Positions 11,471-23,790 are shown, counted from the first letter of the stretch. The stretch: DNA of 64,000 bases from Hanleya hanleyi (GCA_036873755.1 JAVTVY010006840.1:62001-126000), one strand, 5' to 3'. The notes: generated by a model from the sequence alone, not told the origin. A program made the numbers and translations.

Positions 11471-11839
11471 GCAAACACAGAAAACATTCGACCATCTCCG
11501 TGGCTTCAGATAGAAATCAGATTAGCAGCCGTCGAAGAAAGTGATGAAACAGAACACTTCCATATCAATATACTGACTGGATTAGCATTGTGGCAAAGAT
11601 GAACAGTCCCGTACAGACTCGCGGTCATTGGTCATTGATTAACGGGTGGGTGGATGGATAGCTTCGTTGAAAGGTGTTGGAATGATGGATGGATGAATGG
11701 ATGAATGTATCTATAAGTAAGGAAAACTACAGAAGATGTATGTTGGTTAGTTTGCTTGATTTGGATTATATACCTGTAATTCGGCTAGGTCAGTGTACAA
11801 GACTAGACATTGTCGGGTGTGATAGCACGGTCATTCTTC

Positions 11840-12880
11840 TGATAGGACTGCACTACTTCTGCTGTTGACTAATGATGCCAATAGAGGAGCTCTCTTACAA
11901 ATAATGGACAGCTTCACCAATCGCGATACAATGGCAGCCAAAGAACCCGACAATGCCAAAAATTCCACATAAATGAGTCCTTGGAGTCTTGTTTGCTATC
12001 GAATCTGAAATCCGAGAGAGAAAATTGATTGGCGCTGGCCTACAGCGTTGCGTGATTCCAGGCGTAAAATCTTGGCTTCAATCATATCTCCTTTACATTT
12101 TGCTTATCGCGTTGCAGGAAAGGACTTTTAAATGAAAGCGAAAACATTAGATGAGCAACTAATTAACATGAATCCCACAGTGAGGAAAAACAAGTCTGCT
12201 TCCCCCGGCAATGTTCCAGTTAACGAGAGAGAGAGAGAGAATTAAGGTTTAGTGTCGCGTTCAGCAATATTTCAGCTATATAGCGACGATCAAACAAAAT
12301 TCTAAGTACTCAAGTTTTAGTAATGCAACACATTAAAACATACACATTTCTCTCAAATAACCCAAGACACAGTCCTCTCTCACCCGACTAAAAAGTTGAT
12401 AAAAAGAATCTCTTACAATCTTAAAATCTATGCATTTAAGAGGTACTCTGGTTTACCAACCTCCTGTTATCCAATGGGATACACGATATGTCATAAAAAT
12501 AAATTAAGCAGTTTCAGTGGCAATCCGTGTTGCTCATGGTAAGGTTTCAATTACCTGCACAGATTCCTAGACCGTCTAACTTTTCAATTCCCACCCTTTT
12601 CCCTCCTCAAGGTTGTAACCCTGGAAAACTAGGGACTGACAGAGACAGCGCCTAAAAATTACCGACAACATCGCGTGCGAAGTGTTTTGGACAAGCTTGG
12701 CATTGGACTTGGCTCATAGGAGAGAGTATTCCTTGTGTTATCGCTGGGAATTCAAAGCACTCTAGGGTGGCAATTTCCTCCACTATTTCACGCTAGCATG
12801 GGTTAGAAAATTTGCAACTTCACGACCTAGCAATATGACCATCCTATTTACGATTGGAGTAGGAAACTCAGCCGGGGAGA
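11840..12880 (+). repeat. X3/X4 block, copy B
   Basis: Split by the LINE at 12222-12435. Landmarks: 'gctgttgactaatgatg', 'ttaaatgaaagcgaaa', 'cttcccccggcaatgttcc', then 'agcagtttcagtggcaat' and 'gacagagacagcg'. Confidence 0.7.
12222..12435 (-). mobile_element. LINE 3' tail inserted in the X4 block
   Basis: The (GA)n tail, 'aattaaggtttagtgtcgcg' and the 3' UTR are followed by the last codons of the LINE C-terminus (minus strand, DFKIVRDSF region). The flanks match the uninterrupted X4 blocks near 3650 and 8820, so this copy inserted after the block was duplicated. Confidence 0.8.
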
Positions 12881-13174
12881 TCTTGACCAGTTTTGTTGAA
12901 GGAAAGAAATTCCATGAGCTGATTGAAGCCGATGCAAGCTGTGTGGAACACAATAAAAACGAATAGAAAGACGAATGATACAGACTATAGTATTTGATGG
13001 TAGGCTAGAGAAAATAAACAAAAGAAACACGGGCAGACCTCGAAATAACATTAAGATGCCTAATAATATTAGAATTGCCCGGAGCCGTCTATCAACTATG
13101 GTTAATTTTACAACCACCTGTAAATTCAGATTAAGTAATAACGATGTGGAGGTTACGAATAGCAAACATCCGAC

Positions 13175-13340
13175 CCGACATTCAATATTCAGACGTCGTC
13201 CATAAAAAAAAATTCAGCGACATTAAACGAAATACCTATTTAGTATAACTCCAATTCCAAATGTTTATGAAATAAAAATAATAAAAACACAAGATGGTTT
13301 CCTACAAAAGAGAAGGGTCATCAGTTTTCATTGATGTCAG
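13175..13340 (+). repeat. X5 block (plus), copy B
   Basis: 'acattcaatattcagacgtc' and 'gatggtttcctacaaaag' match the other plus copies. Confidence 0.7.
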
Positions 13341-13498
13341 CTGTTCGATGACTAACAGTATCCGCCAGCTAAGACATGTTTTGCCGCATTTGCAACTAAT
13401 GACGGACACTTATCCATAGAGACAATACGAGAAAAAGTTTTCAGGCTTATCCATATGTAACGTGTTCCTTTAAATAAATGAAATACTATTAGTTATTC

Positions 13499-13680
13499 AC
13501 GGTGTATGAAAAGTTATGACCCTCCATGAAACTGATACACCCTGAGGCATCAGTCGAACACCTGACCAGTGCACATGATGTCTGATACGTTGTGACCCTC
13601 CATGAAACTCATACACCATGAGGTGTCAGGCGATAGCTGTATGAGTTTCAGGCAGGGTCATAACGTTTCATTCACCCTGA
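13499..13680. mobile_element. Small TIR element (MITE)
   Basis: The left end 'aagttatgaccctccatgaa' (13511-13530) is the near reverse complement of 13639-13672 ('tatgagtttcaggcagggtcataacgttt'). A second direct copy of the motif lies at 13592. About 180 bp, with no coding capacity. Confidence 0.65.
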
Positions 13681-13959
13681 CAGAAAAAAAAACAGAATGA
13701 CGAATGTATTATCCCTCATGTATTTCTTAAGTTACCAGATGAAATTATAGAGTTAAAATGGCAATTTTCTGGAGCTTTAACACGAGAATTCAACATATAT
13801 GCGTCCGTCCATTTACGAAACCGGTCTCCATTTTGACAAAACTCGTTGCCCACTCGAGTAATGTAGGCGCAAAACATGATCGCCAAGGTGTAGCAGTGTT
13901 CGATTTTGAAGCTAAATATAACCATTTACAAGGATCCGACAATGACCATCATGTAAGCA

Positions 13960-15100
13960 GACTTCTGTTCAACGGTTGTGTATAATATTTTGTGCTGATT
14001 TCGAGAAAATGGTCGTTAAAAGCGCAAAACTCGCCGGCCTGAATATTTATCCATAATTTTCACTTGACCCGAACACGCTATATGTTCGTTATATTTAATT
14101 ATGTTCTCGACATGCGAGAAGTAGAATACACAGCTTATGGAGGCATTCTGGTAAATATTATGGTATCCCACGTCAGAAATAATAGAAAAATTAAATTTAA
14201 TGTTTTTAAGTGAAAATACACCATGTCTGTGTTTCGTACGAGAATCTTGTATTTTTATCCCATGGGAGCCCTCCCGTTCGAGCTACCGATCGACCACACC
14301 GTTTTACCTTTATCAGTATACCGCAGTAATGTCACTTGTCGCATGGTCATCAGATCGGCCAAACGCTGACATTCAAAAATCCTGCAAATTGAGCAATTGT
14401 AATGCTACGAATTAGGTCGAGAAATAAAAACGCCTCATATCCGATCAATTGGCCACAAGTTAAGATCTGACCTTCATATTGCAACGCGATACTTTTATTG
14501 CTCTCGAAGAAAGAATCGACGAGCCATCTAGTCAAAATGCCACTCCTGTTATTATATAAGAATATTGCAAGACACAGACAGAAGGTAACCATAACACCAC
14601 GTTCCAGAAAGTATACTGTTTCGGAGTGTAATTAGGGAAATAATAGCCTGAGCAGGTGATTTCAGAAGCTGTTCGTTTTTTAAATTTCGACATGAAACTT
14701 CGGCGCTTGATGTTTAGCAGACAGTTACCGTGTGCATATAAGAAGCTACAAACGTCTGGACATGCACATGCGCAGTGGAAAAGCAAATGAATACACACAC
14801 GAATTTCACGAACAGGATTGTTGAATACCATCAGTCCAGCACAGCATTTATGGGATGTGTATTCTTGCTTCGATCAACGCCATATATTGTTAACATGTGA
14901 CTACACAGCTGTAATGGAAACATGGGGAAAGCAGAAACTTGCAAAGAGAAAAAAGACTGACGGACAAAGGCATTTATCTCAGCACATAGCGCAAATTTCC
15001 TCAGAGAACAGATTAATTCTACTGATATATAAGGGTAGAAAAATAGGACGCACCATTCTATAGATAGACAGTTATCTGAAAACTGATTACAACAACCAAA
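13960..15100. other. No supported gene
   Basis: Contains long chance frames on both strands (for example 14831-15319 minus, 162 codons), but no motif, no splice support and no copy that keeps the frame. Confidence 0.4.
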
Positions 15101-15109
15101 TAATGTAAT

Positions 15110-15330
15110 ATTGACTTGATATAATTGCGTCAGCTTTAAAGCCCGGTTGATGAAGTACAGAAAATTGCATCTGTGATCTAGCAAATAGCAAAAGCGCAGA
15201 TCGATGATAATGGTACCATTCATATATTTAAAAAATCTACTTGGAACCCGTGTTGTTGTTGAAATTGGCCATCGAGAGGATTTGTCCACTGTGTATAAAA
15301 TTGTTAGAGGGGATGTCACTCACGTGCTCA
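15110..15330 (+). repeat. X6 block, copy B
   Basis: Colinear with 10430-10640. It lies in a 107-codon open frame (15204-15527, with VVVEIGHREDLSTVYKIV), but the frame is stopped in copy A and the base changes are not biased to third positions. Confidence 0.65.
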
Positions 15331-15839
15331 CCAAGCGTGATCAACCTATATTAAACTATGCACATGTCCATCTGAACGGCAGCTATCAGAGCATGGTGAC
15401 TAAACAAAATGAACTGCTTCGGATTAAGTGTATGTTGCCAGTCTTCTTCATTGATTTTTGCGTAATTCCGGAATTAAATCAATTGCTGATCGACGAGGCG
15501 TATCAGAAAATGCAATATCCTCGCTAATAGTCCTGACGCGTTTACATTCAAACTGCAATAATTCACTTACTTCCGGCGTTCATTCTAGGATGTAATAGAA
15601 GGATGAATGGCATGCTAACGAACGCCAAAACACCAAAAGTCTTTCACACAAGTAAACTGAATTCATAGAGTTTTACTTGTCAGTATATATAGTTTACTGA
15701 CAAATGCTCTACCACCAAGGAAATAGAAATGCGCTCTCGGCAATGTATCTATTTTTAGTAAATAACATGTAAATAATTAGAGGCCAAACTGCCAATCGTT
15801 AAGACATTGATTCTTAGTGTTTCGTAAGATATTTCAATG

Positions 15840-16160
15840 GACTGCAACTATGGGCGATTAATTAAACGCAACATGTAAAATTGGTGGGAAATATGCCGGT
15901 GTACTGACAAGAAGTCTTATGACCACGCAGGACAATATTCTGACTAAATATCTAAAAGCATGACAAAGACCAAAAATGGTCTCTGTGATGATTTGTATCT
16001 CAGTCAGGCTTTTATTTTTGATTTTCACGTGGACGTCTTGAACGGCATGACCACACGGCCCCTAGCACCGACATGAGCAGTAGTGTAGATACAAGTATTC
16101 ACGAGCAATGATGTAATAGCCCAGTCAAGTCATCTGACGGAAAGTGATGAACTATGCGAC
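15840..16160 (+). repeat. X1 block, copy C
   Basis: Colinear with 6990-7325; includes an X1 core motif on the minus strand ('ggcccctagcaccgacatgag'). Confidence 0.7.
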
Positions 16161-16169
16161 CGATAGACA

Positions 16170-16910
16170 GATCGATCCCATCACTGCCCGAAGACCGAAC
16201 CGAATTCTTGAAGATGGAGAGACAACTGTTCAAAACTGCCCATGCTTATACGTATAAACTATAAGTACGGTAAGTATTAAACCAGTCCAGTAAATTACGA
16301 AATTGAGTAATGTTACAGTTTTTGATAGCAAGCTACATGTACAATACCGATAATAAAGAATAACTAACAAAATTTTCAATAACGTGACGGTTTTCAATAA
16401 CCAATTCAAACAACTTGGTCAAACATCTTGCTGCTAAATTTGGCAAAACAGTATCAAAGATATCTGTTGAAGTGGAGTATTTCGGGCCAACATTTCTATC
16501 CCAGACGACTGATTTTGGCACTTGAATAAGGCTACCACACGTGTTTAGACATGTTGAACCTAACGTAAAAACATGACTTGATTTTTTCTTTAATTAAGTT
16601 AATTAGCAAAATTCCAAAGTAATGAAGAACGGAAATTTGTCATCTAGTTGTGTGAATAATAAGATAAAGAGATAGTCACAAAAAATACATAAATGAGGCA
16701 ATTTCAGCTCATGAAAAATAACAATAGAACTAAAGAAAATCGTGAAAATAAACAACCTGAAAGTGATTCAACATTAACAACAGTGAGGAGCAATTGTTAC
16801 TGTTTCAGTTTTGAAACCAAGAAAGCATCTTGCTGCTAAATTTGGCAACGTTAATGAATTTCGCACTTTCGTTGTCATTATTTTGCCATCAGTATTCTGG
16901 ATAACCAGTT
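16170..16910. other. No gene seen
   Basis: AT-rich spacer between X1 and X2 of copy C. 'catcttgctgctaaatttgg' occurs twice (16425 and 16827), a short internal duplication. No counterpart of exon A was found here. Confidence 0.4.
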
Positions 16911-16914
16911 GCCA

Positions 16915-17215
16915 GAAAACCATCACTGACCTTTGCCCCAGACACCGTGCTTATACATGAGACGATATAACCGATAGCCTTTTGCTGTGGTCTGCATTGC
17001 TCATTTGTCCCGAGTCTATGTCAATCCCGGTCAATCCCCGAGAGTAAATACCCAGCTATATTCCGGCCTCACCAGCGCAATGGTCATCTGCCCAAACATA
17101 ATGAGTTCTTCGTAAGAGATAATTTACTCCCGTCTAACTCTCTGACACGGAAGAAAAGAGCGTCTTCCGCTGTCTGAATCTACTATTAAGAGTCTACGGA
17201 ACGCTATTATAAAGT
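16915..17215 (+). repeat. X2 block, copy C
   Basis: 'atcccggtcaatccccgagagtaa' region, 'cataatgagttctt' and 'agagataatttactcc' match copies 0, A and B. Last recognisable block of the array. Confidence 0.7.
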
Positions 17216-17434
17216 CTCTTCCCGTCCTGATCTCGGTATGCTCAACGTTCTAAAATCCACCTGCTACAAAAGATCGGAAAAGTTCGACAATTTCCGCGAC
17301 AGATTGAACCATAAAAACCGATTGTTATTTCTTAGTATAAAATGGTCAAACCTTCAACTTATTGCTCCATATCATGTTTAACTTATTGGGCATGGCATGG
17401 AGGGGGGAGATTCCAGGGATGGGCCATCCTCGCG

Positions 17435-17476
17435 AGCCAGTGTATCGATCGATCTGGTAGGATCGATACATTGGCT
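17435..17476. repeat. 16 bp hairpin
   Basis: 'agccagtgtatcgatc' pairs with 17461-17476, with one mismatch, across a 10-base loop. Confidence 0.7.
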
Positions 17477-17587
17477 TGGTTAGTTACCCATATGAGTTCT
17501 GGATATAGATAGATCAAGGGGTTTCTTCTAAATCAACCCAATCAGTGAACGTGCTAAGTTAACTGATTAGGCCAATCGCTGCGAGGT

Positions 17588-17789
17588 ATGAGATGTGACA
17601 GATTTGAATTTCATCGCGGGACAAAGTGTTTTGATGTCAAGCTGAAATCGACATCGGGAGTCACAGCAAAAACCGCAGGCTTGGGATACCGTCATGCTAA
17701 TTCAAAACAAGCGCGGGGGATGAAATGTACGAGATTGTATAATAGAGGTGACGACTCAAGAGCTCACTCGAATCACCAAAAATGTCCAG
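17588..17789 (+). CDS. Weak candidate exon, basic peptide
   Basis: An open frame of 67 codons starts at an ATG (MRCDRFEFHRGTKCF...) and reaches a good donor (GTCCAG|GTAAAC). The peptide is basic, with scattered Cys and His but no spacing I can assign to a known finger. There is no homologous copy in the window with which to test selection. It could be chance. Confidence 0.18.
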
Positions 17790-18191
17790 GTAAACCCTCT
17801 GCGACGATTTAGGATTTACCTGCACTTGTGAAGATGGAGGTGAGCATGTTCTGTCCATTTTTGTGTTTTATCAACCGCGCATGAGACTGTAGTGAGAGCA
17901 ACATCAATCCACACTATGATCAACCTCAATTCCTACTATGATCAGCATCACTTTATCCTCACTCAGTGGGTTTGAGAACCACTATCAGCATACGACAATG
18001 TTTCTCCGAGCACCACATTGCTCAATTGTTAAGAGGGTTTCCAGTTTCCAGTTTCAGAAACATCAAAACCCGATTAATTAATAAGCAAGAAGCCGAGCTG
18101 TAAATTGTATCATGTGATGTACATTGTATACCTTGCCTTCGAAAGGCATTCTTCATCATATGAAATGATTTTTGAGAGAGAAAGAATAAAT

Positions 18192-18265
18192 TGGTCGTCA
18201 GCGGGATTCGAACCCACGAACCCGGCTTATCGCGCCGATGCTCTACCGACTGAGCTATGACGGCC
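18192..18265 (-). tRNA. tRNA-Ile(GAT)-like, probably a repeat-borne tRNA or SINE head
   Basis: The 74 nt sequence folds as a tRNA: acceptor GGCCGTC/GACGACC (one mismatch), D arm GCTC...GAGC, anticodon stem TCGGC/GCCGG and T arm GTGGG-TTCGAAT-CCCGC. Box A (TAGCTCAGTCGG) and box B (GGTTCGAATCC) are perfect. The 7-base loop GCGATAA gives anticodon GAT (Ile), but position 33 is C rather than the near-universal U, and Ile-GAT is unusual in animal nuclei. It is more likely the promoter head of a repeat than a translation tRNA. Confidence 0.5.
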
Positions 18266-18470
18266 CATAGGTATTACACCCGCGGATTGTCCCTGTGATG
18301 ACCAACCTTCTCTCTCGGTGTTGCAATGTGCGCAACTGGCTTTATAATGAACGGCGGGCTATACGCCATACCAAATATCATTTCTTCATTATAAAGCCAG
18401 TTGCGCACATTGCAACACCGAGAGAGAAGTTTGGTCATCACAGGGACAATCCACGGGTGTAATACCTATG

Positions 18471-18544
18471 GGCCATCATAGCTCAGTCGGTAGAGCATCC
18501 TCGCGATAAGCCGGGGTCGTGGGTTCGAATCCCGCTGACGACCA
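18471..18544 (+). tRNA. Degenerate mirror copy of the tRNA-Ile(GAT)-like sequence
   Basis: Same unit in the opposite arm. Box A and box B are intact, but the anticodon stem (TCCTC/GCCGG) and two acceptor pairs are broken, so this copy is a tRNA pseudogene. Confidence 0.5.
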
Positions 18545-19205
18545 ATTTATTCTTTCTCTCTCAAAAATCATTTCATAGGTATATATGCTCAGTGGCGGGC
18601 TATACGCCATACCAAATATCATTTTGTCTTTATTCTTTATCATGTATCTTTTATGTACACAATATTAAGGACAGCTGTCATAGGTCCAATATAAGGTAGA
18701 ACAATAATAATTAAACTCGACATGGATTATAAATGATGTAAAACTGAGACTGATATTTGTGATAGTCCTTAATGGTATGCGTGCAATATATTTATACCCG
18801 GTTTTTGTTTCGCAAAAATATATCAATTATTTGTCCTTACGTGATTATATAACATTCTATAAATTTCGTACTGTCAACCATATGTTGCCTATTGAGACAG
18901 GCAGATATAATAATATTGCCCTTGAAACGAGGTTCTGTAATGACGGTATGGTAGGAGATGAGTTACATTTTGTTCATAGAATGTCAGGTTCAATAAATGA
19001 AAAAGGGACAAACTGATACCAGCTTTCTTCACCAGAAAAAATAATCTTTGTTTAAAATGGAAGCAGAAAAACAGTGAAGTTGGTGAAATTCCTGTACGCA
19101 TAATAAGAAGCACCACGCATTGTGGTGTGAACTATAGAAAGCGTTTGTACTCCATGATTTTATAAAGTTGTGATCGAATAAAAATGATGGCTGTGTTAAA
19201 GTTGA

Positions 19206-19475
19206 TACACCGTAAAATCGTGAGACACTTTATGTGTTTTAAAGTAAATCACTAGTGTCTCACAGTAAAACACTAGTGTTTTATTTTATCTGGAAAAGTG
19301 TTTATAAAAATAAAGTGTTTTATATTAAAACACTTTTCACAAAAAGTGTTTCAGTTCTAAGCACTTTGTAAAGGTGCCAAGGTGAAGTGTTTTAGAATAA
19401 AACACGCGTGTCTTAGAATAAAACACTGGTGTGTTTTAGAATAAAACACTGGTGTTTTACTGGACTTAAAAGTGT
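19206..19475. repeat. Palindrome-motif array (acactagtgt), left
   Basis: About ten imperfect copies of a motif built from 'aaaacac' and 'gtgtttt', often as the full palindrome 'aaaacactagtgtttt'. The left edge 'tacaccgtaaa' is inversely related to the right edge of the array at 21958-22345 ('tttacagtgta'). Confidence 0.75.
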
Positions 19476-19916
19476 TTTGTAGGTTTGTTTGAATTGACGG
19501 CTGGTAATCCAAATTTTATGTTTCTGGAGAGCTGTTTATATCGTATTCTAAAACATTGACAAGTATCTCATATACCCGAATACTGTAAGTTACTGGAAAA
19601 TTGAATTACTTTGGATCTGTATTAACTTTGAGCCGTAACATAGTAATAATAATAACAATAATATCTACCTGTACGACTATTGTTTAGACAAATCTCTCAT
19701 AACAATGAAAATAAAATAAAGCAGTCACAATCATGCATGTTGAACTGTTGAACACCAGACACTTGTGAAATCCCCTGTATTTATTTATTCAAAATACTTC
19801 AAAGACGTTTCCATAGATCTAAATTTGCATGACTACCACATGAGAGCAATTATATAAGATTGTATTATCAGACATATTTATTACTGTATGCACTTCTAGC
19901 TAATTACCGTGTGTGG

Positions 19917-21930
19917 ATGACTTCGGTGCTCTCGCGGTTCGCTTGGGGCTCCAATAGACTGGAGCGGTCTCCCACAAATCAGTTGGACGGGGAACCAGAC
20001 GACCTATCGTTGAAAGCGCGATCTGAATTTGTCCGTTAACTTTCATCGACTTGATGGAATTCAGCCGACGTGAGACTACAGAGCTCTAGGTATGTTTTAA
20101 TTTAGCTGATTTTTTCTCTGTGGCTAGAGTAGAACGGCTATGATACTGTTTGCGTATATTTCAGACAAAATACACGTTGATTGAAAGTTGAACACTATGG
20201 TAACAATAACCACAACAACAACAACATATTCCGTGAACAGTGTCCTGAAATGCTATCTATATCTAGTGTATATACACGCTATTCAGTTTATCTAAGATGA
20301 AAAATGTAGCGAAGTTTGCAAGCTTTTATTATATGTTGCTTGCCCTTGCAGTTACACCGAATTTCCTTTGTTGATAAGTTTGAGCGCAGCACTAGACGGT
20401 TGACCCCAAAACCTTACCAGCTGTGTGAGTGTGTGTGTCAAAGTGACCCTTAATACATATCACGGCTTTACATGTATGCTTGTGTCAGTCATGGGGACAG
20501 TGAACTTGAAAAGTCTTGTCATTTGTTATGTAGATATACGCCACGAAGGAATAGTTATCACATTCAGTTTGTAAGTGTTAAGAATGTAATTTTCAATGCT
20601 TTTCATTGTTCCATTTTTATAGAGATTGGTATTGCTCAGGGATCCAGGGAACACTGACCGGGAGCACCATCATAGCGAATTGAATGATGATACCATGCCT
20701 TCAACTACTGGTATGTAAACTTATCTCATTTATACTCATGTTGCAGAAAAAAAACGCGCATGGGTTTCCTGCTTATCGCGACAAAATTGACGATGGTTCA
20801 CAGCCAGAAAAAAGTGACGGGCCAACATCTTTTCCATGGTGATCAGACCTGCCGACTATCACCTTTAAAAGTTGATGAGTTAGAGCCATCGCCTTTAAAT
20901 CGTGACAACCATCACCCAATTAGGGTGATGATATTGCCTCATCACCTCAGACGTGATGGTCATCATTTTTAAAGGTGATCATAAAAAAGGTGATGGCTCT
21001 AATACATCAACTTTTGGGGTGATTTTTATCACCTTTCTTTCTGGCTGTGTTTGCTGAGGGGGCGGAGATCAACCTTTGGTGGATAAGCATCCTGGTATGC
21101 GAATCATATGCTTCAATGTCATTATCTGTTTATAGTCCTCAAATTTTTAGGTGGTTTCTTATTTGTTGGTACCGGTAATGTAATAAAATAGGTTCATTTG
21201 AATATATATTTTTTTCAAAATGGAGTTGTTTTTTTATGAAAAAAATGTCTTAATCATTAGGTCATTCATAATAGGTTGCCGGTCTATGTCAGTTGCCCGC
21301 TACTCGCCTGTTTGCTTGTGTTACGAATTAATAATTCAGGATTGGTCGTTTTATGTTGCAGGATTCGGCAGATGCAGAAGTGTACAGTCAGTGGGCTGTG
21401 ATTTGCGGACTATGCTTCTGGATGGGGATTCACATGCCTTCCATTTCAAATTACACAGAACTTCCGAAAAGAACACAGACTGAATCGTTTCATGTGTGAT
21501 GTTATATTGTGCAGGATACTCGGGCATTTTTACGCAGGTCTTCCAGGGTGAAGATTTTTAATAGTGCTGAGTTACTAATATCCTACATGTTTGACTTGGA
21601 TTTCACCAAAATATATCTCCTTGCTCACCGCCTGTATGTGTTCATGGGACGAAAGGCAAGTAACGTTTGGAGAACAGTTTAACTTTGTGGGAACTTGGCA
21701 ATTGTGACGATACGGGACGGCATGTACAGGTTTGTCTGATGTTGGTTTATTATATTAGTTTTATACGGATGTCAATTTTCACTTCTCTGTAATCTTGTTA
21801 AGAAATTTTCTAGTATAATGTGTATTGAGAAATCTGATTTGTAGCTTGGTGATTTTTTTGCAGGTTGATTGTGAATACAATTAAAAATGTCTCAATATCT
21901 TGAATGATTTAAAATAAATATATATGTTAA
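19917..21930 (+). other. Possible four-exon transcript, coding status unclear
   Basis: Exon 1 ends at 20089 (CTCTAG|GTATGT). Exon 2 is 20640-20710 (TTGCTCAG|GGATCC to CTACTG|GTATGT). Exon 3 starts at 21362 (TATGTTGCAG|GATTC) with a possible donor near 21550. Exon 4 starts at 21864 (TTTTTTTGCAG|GTTG) and ends after an AATAAA at 21913. In exon 1 an ATG at 19917 opens a 40-codon frame (MTSVLSRFAWGSNRLERSP...). Across exons 2 and 3 two frames stay open for about 45 and 54 codons. None is recognisable, so it may be a long non-coding RNA or a rapidly evolving small protein. It lies between two palindrome arrays. Confidence 0.3.
20799..21049. mobile_element. 251 bp TIR element of the 'ggtgat' palindrome type
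   Basis: The ends 'cacagccagaaaaaagtga' and its inverse 'cacctttctttctggctgtg' form terminal inverted repeats. The interior is a series of degenerate palindromes of 'atcacctttaaaggtgat'. A related copy is at 32735-33000 and a diverged one at 36590-36775. Confidence 0.75.
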
Positions 21931-21957
21931 ACTCAGCTTGTTTGTTATTTTATGTGC

Positions 21958-22345
21958 ATGAATTTGAAAATGCTTTGATTAAAACACTAGTGTTTTAATT
22001 ATAAACACTTTTTCAAAGTGTTTTGATTATAAACATTTAAAGTGTTTTTAAAGTGGGGACAAGCTCATAAACACTTCAAGTGATTTATTTTAAAACACTT
22101 TTGAGTGTTTAATTTTAAAACAGTTTAAGTGTTTTGTTTTGAAACACTTGAATTGTTTTGTACTGAGATACTTCAAGTGTTTTATTTTAAATCACTACTG
22201 TTTTAAGGTAAAACACTGCTGATTTAAGGCAAAACACTGTATCTGTTTTAAAACAGAGCACTTCATATGTTTTTAAAGTGGGGACAAATATGTGATTATA
22301 AAGTGTTTTGTTTTAAATCACTTTCAGTTTACAGTGTAGAATATC
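21958..22345. repeat. Palindrome-motif array (acactagtgt), right
   Basis: Same motif family as 19206-19475, with the phrase 'gtttttaaagtggggacaa' twice inside it. Its right edge 'tttacagtgta' mirrors the left edge of the first array. Confidence 0.75.
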
Positions 22346-23790
22346 TTATTCATCGAGACAAGTCATTAACCACTTTTTTTGTCTCGAGCTCCATCGCCCC
22401 CGCTCCCTCTCAATTAAGCGAATACTGCTAGTGATATTATCTAGTTTTCTTGCTTATTTTGAATCATACTGAAAAATGGTCATTAGGCAGGTCATATCTT
22501 CGAGATGGTATTGATCCAGGGAGAATAGATTATGTCATTTATATAATGGGTCAGAACAGTGCATTTAATACATGGACTGGGGAAAATGTTCAAAGCATAA
22601 ACTGCATAAATTTGATCAAAATTAAAACCTTTATTGTCCCAAGGTAGATCGCGAGATCTTCAAGGACTTTTAACATACTCAACTCGTGTCTTTATAAAGG
22701 TCGACAAATTCTAGATTCCATGTATTGGTGTACACACTATTCTTGATATTCGTAATGGAATCAATACTGCTACACACTATTAAAGACTTGTATACACGAA
22801 TTATTGTAGCTTCTGACTATCAACTCCGCATTATTCTTTCATACATAACAAAGTATGGAAGCTATGAACTTCAGAATTTCCGTAATTTTCGATATATAAC
22901 TCTATACATTTTTGACAATCCTATATAGTTCTACAAATACCCTTTTACAAACAGATTCTGCCAATTATTCCTGTATTTTCCCTCATGTAACACAGGGTGG
23001 TCTGGCCGCTAATAAGTGCACTGACTTGAACTGATAGCAAAAAACAACCAAGACTGGTGGTAGAAAGATATAAGGACTGGCGTTCCCTATTACTAATTCT
23101 TGCCCGTCGTTGATCCTTATCAGAAATGGACAATGCCGCAATCAATCTGAATGGGTTACTTCAATTCAACCTAATGCCTGTTGGTGGGAAGCGTTTTAAT
23201 CAATATGCCTAAAAATGGAGGTTGCAAATCCGTTTACATGATTCATTTTAAAGGAATCAATTGGAATGGATAGTTTGGTGGTATCAATTGAAATGTCTTA
23301 TACATACGAATGGGTATGAGTGAACGCGTTTCTCTAATCAAAATGAAATTTAAGTTTGTAATACCTATTTGAGACTATTATAGTTTTCATATATTTATAA
23401 ATTCCCCTACTAAGAAAATGATAATCTTTTCGTATACACACTTCTAGATTTCAGGCTACGAGAAAATTTGTGTGGATATAAACCTTTTTTCTCAGGCAAA
23501 TTATTGGGGTGAATACAAAATATCACATATGATGCCATAGTGTGAAAGAATTCGAAGAGGTATCCTACAACTGGATATAGATGGTAAGCACACCTCTTCC
23601 CAATCTTCCCATTTTCTATGTTATATAATTTAATATTCCAACATCAGTTCGTTTCAACAACTAAAGCCAAATCTACAATAAGTCTATAACAGATTCAAGT
23701 ATACAATATTTCCTGGCACGTACGTGTCATCATATAAACAATTCTTTGCTGCAGTTGCAATAATTAATTGGAAATTCTTTTTTTATCATT
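22346..23790. other. No gene seen
   Basis: AT-rich sequence with short frames only. Confidence 0.5.

Larger units (their letters stand above)
18161..18575. mobile_element. Foldback element with two inverted tRNA-like units
   Basis: Left arm 18161-18351 and right arm 18385-18575 (191 bases each) are near-perfect inverted copies around a 33-base loop. The loop sequence 'ggctatacgccataccaaat' recurs directly after the right arm at 18598. Each arm contains one complete tRNA-like sequence. The result looks like an inverted duplication of a tRNA-headed unit. Confidence 0.85.

Noticed and set aside
13758..13952. 65-codon candidate exon ending CAT|GTAAGC
   Set aside because: The base before the donor does not fit, and the other array copies show no counterpart.
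14831..15319. 162-codon minus-strand frame
   Set aside because: No motif, low-complexity AT-driven composition, overlaps X6 repeat and an opposite-strand frame.
15204..15527. 107-codon frame with VVVEIGHREDLSTVYKIV, resembling the frame in X6 copy A
   Set aside because: Copy A has stops on both sides, and base differences are spread over first, second and third codon positions, as expected of non-coding repeat DNA.
18192..18544. Treating both tRNA-like sequences as working tRNA genes
   Set aside because: C33, a mismatched acceptor pair and a position inside a foldback favour a repeat-borne origin; the plus copy has a broken anticodon stem.
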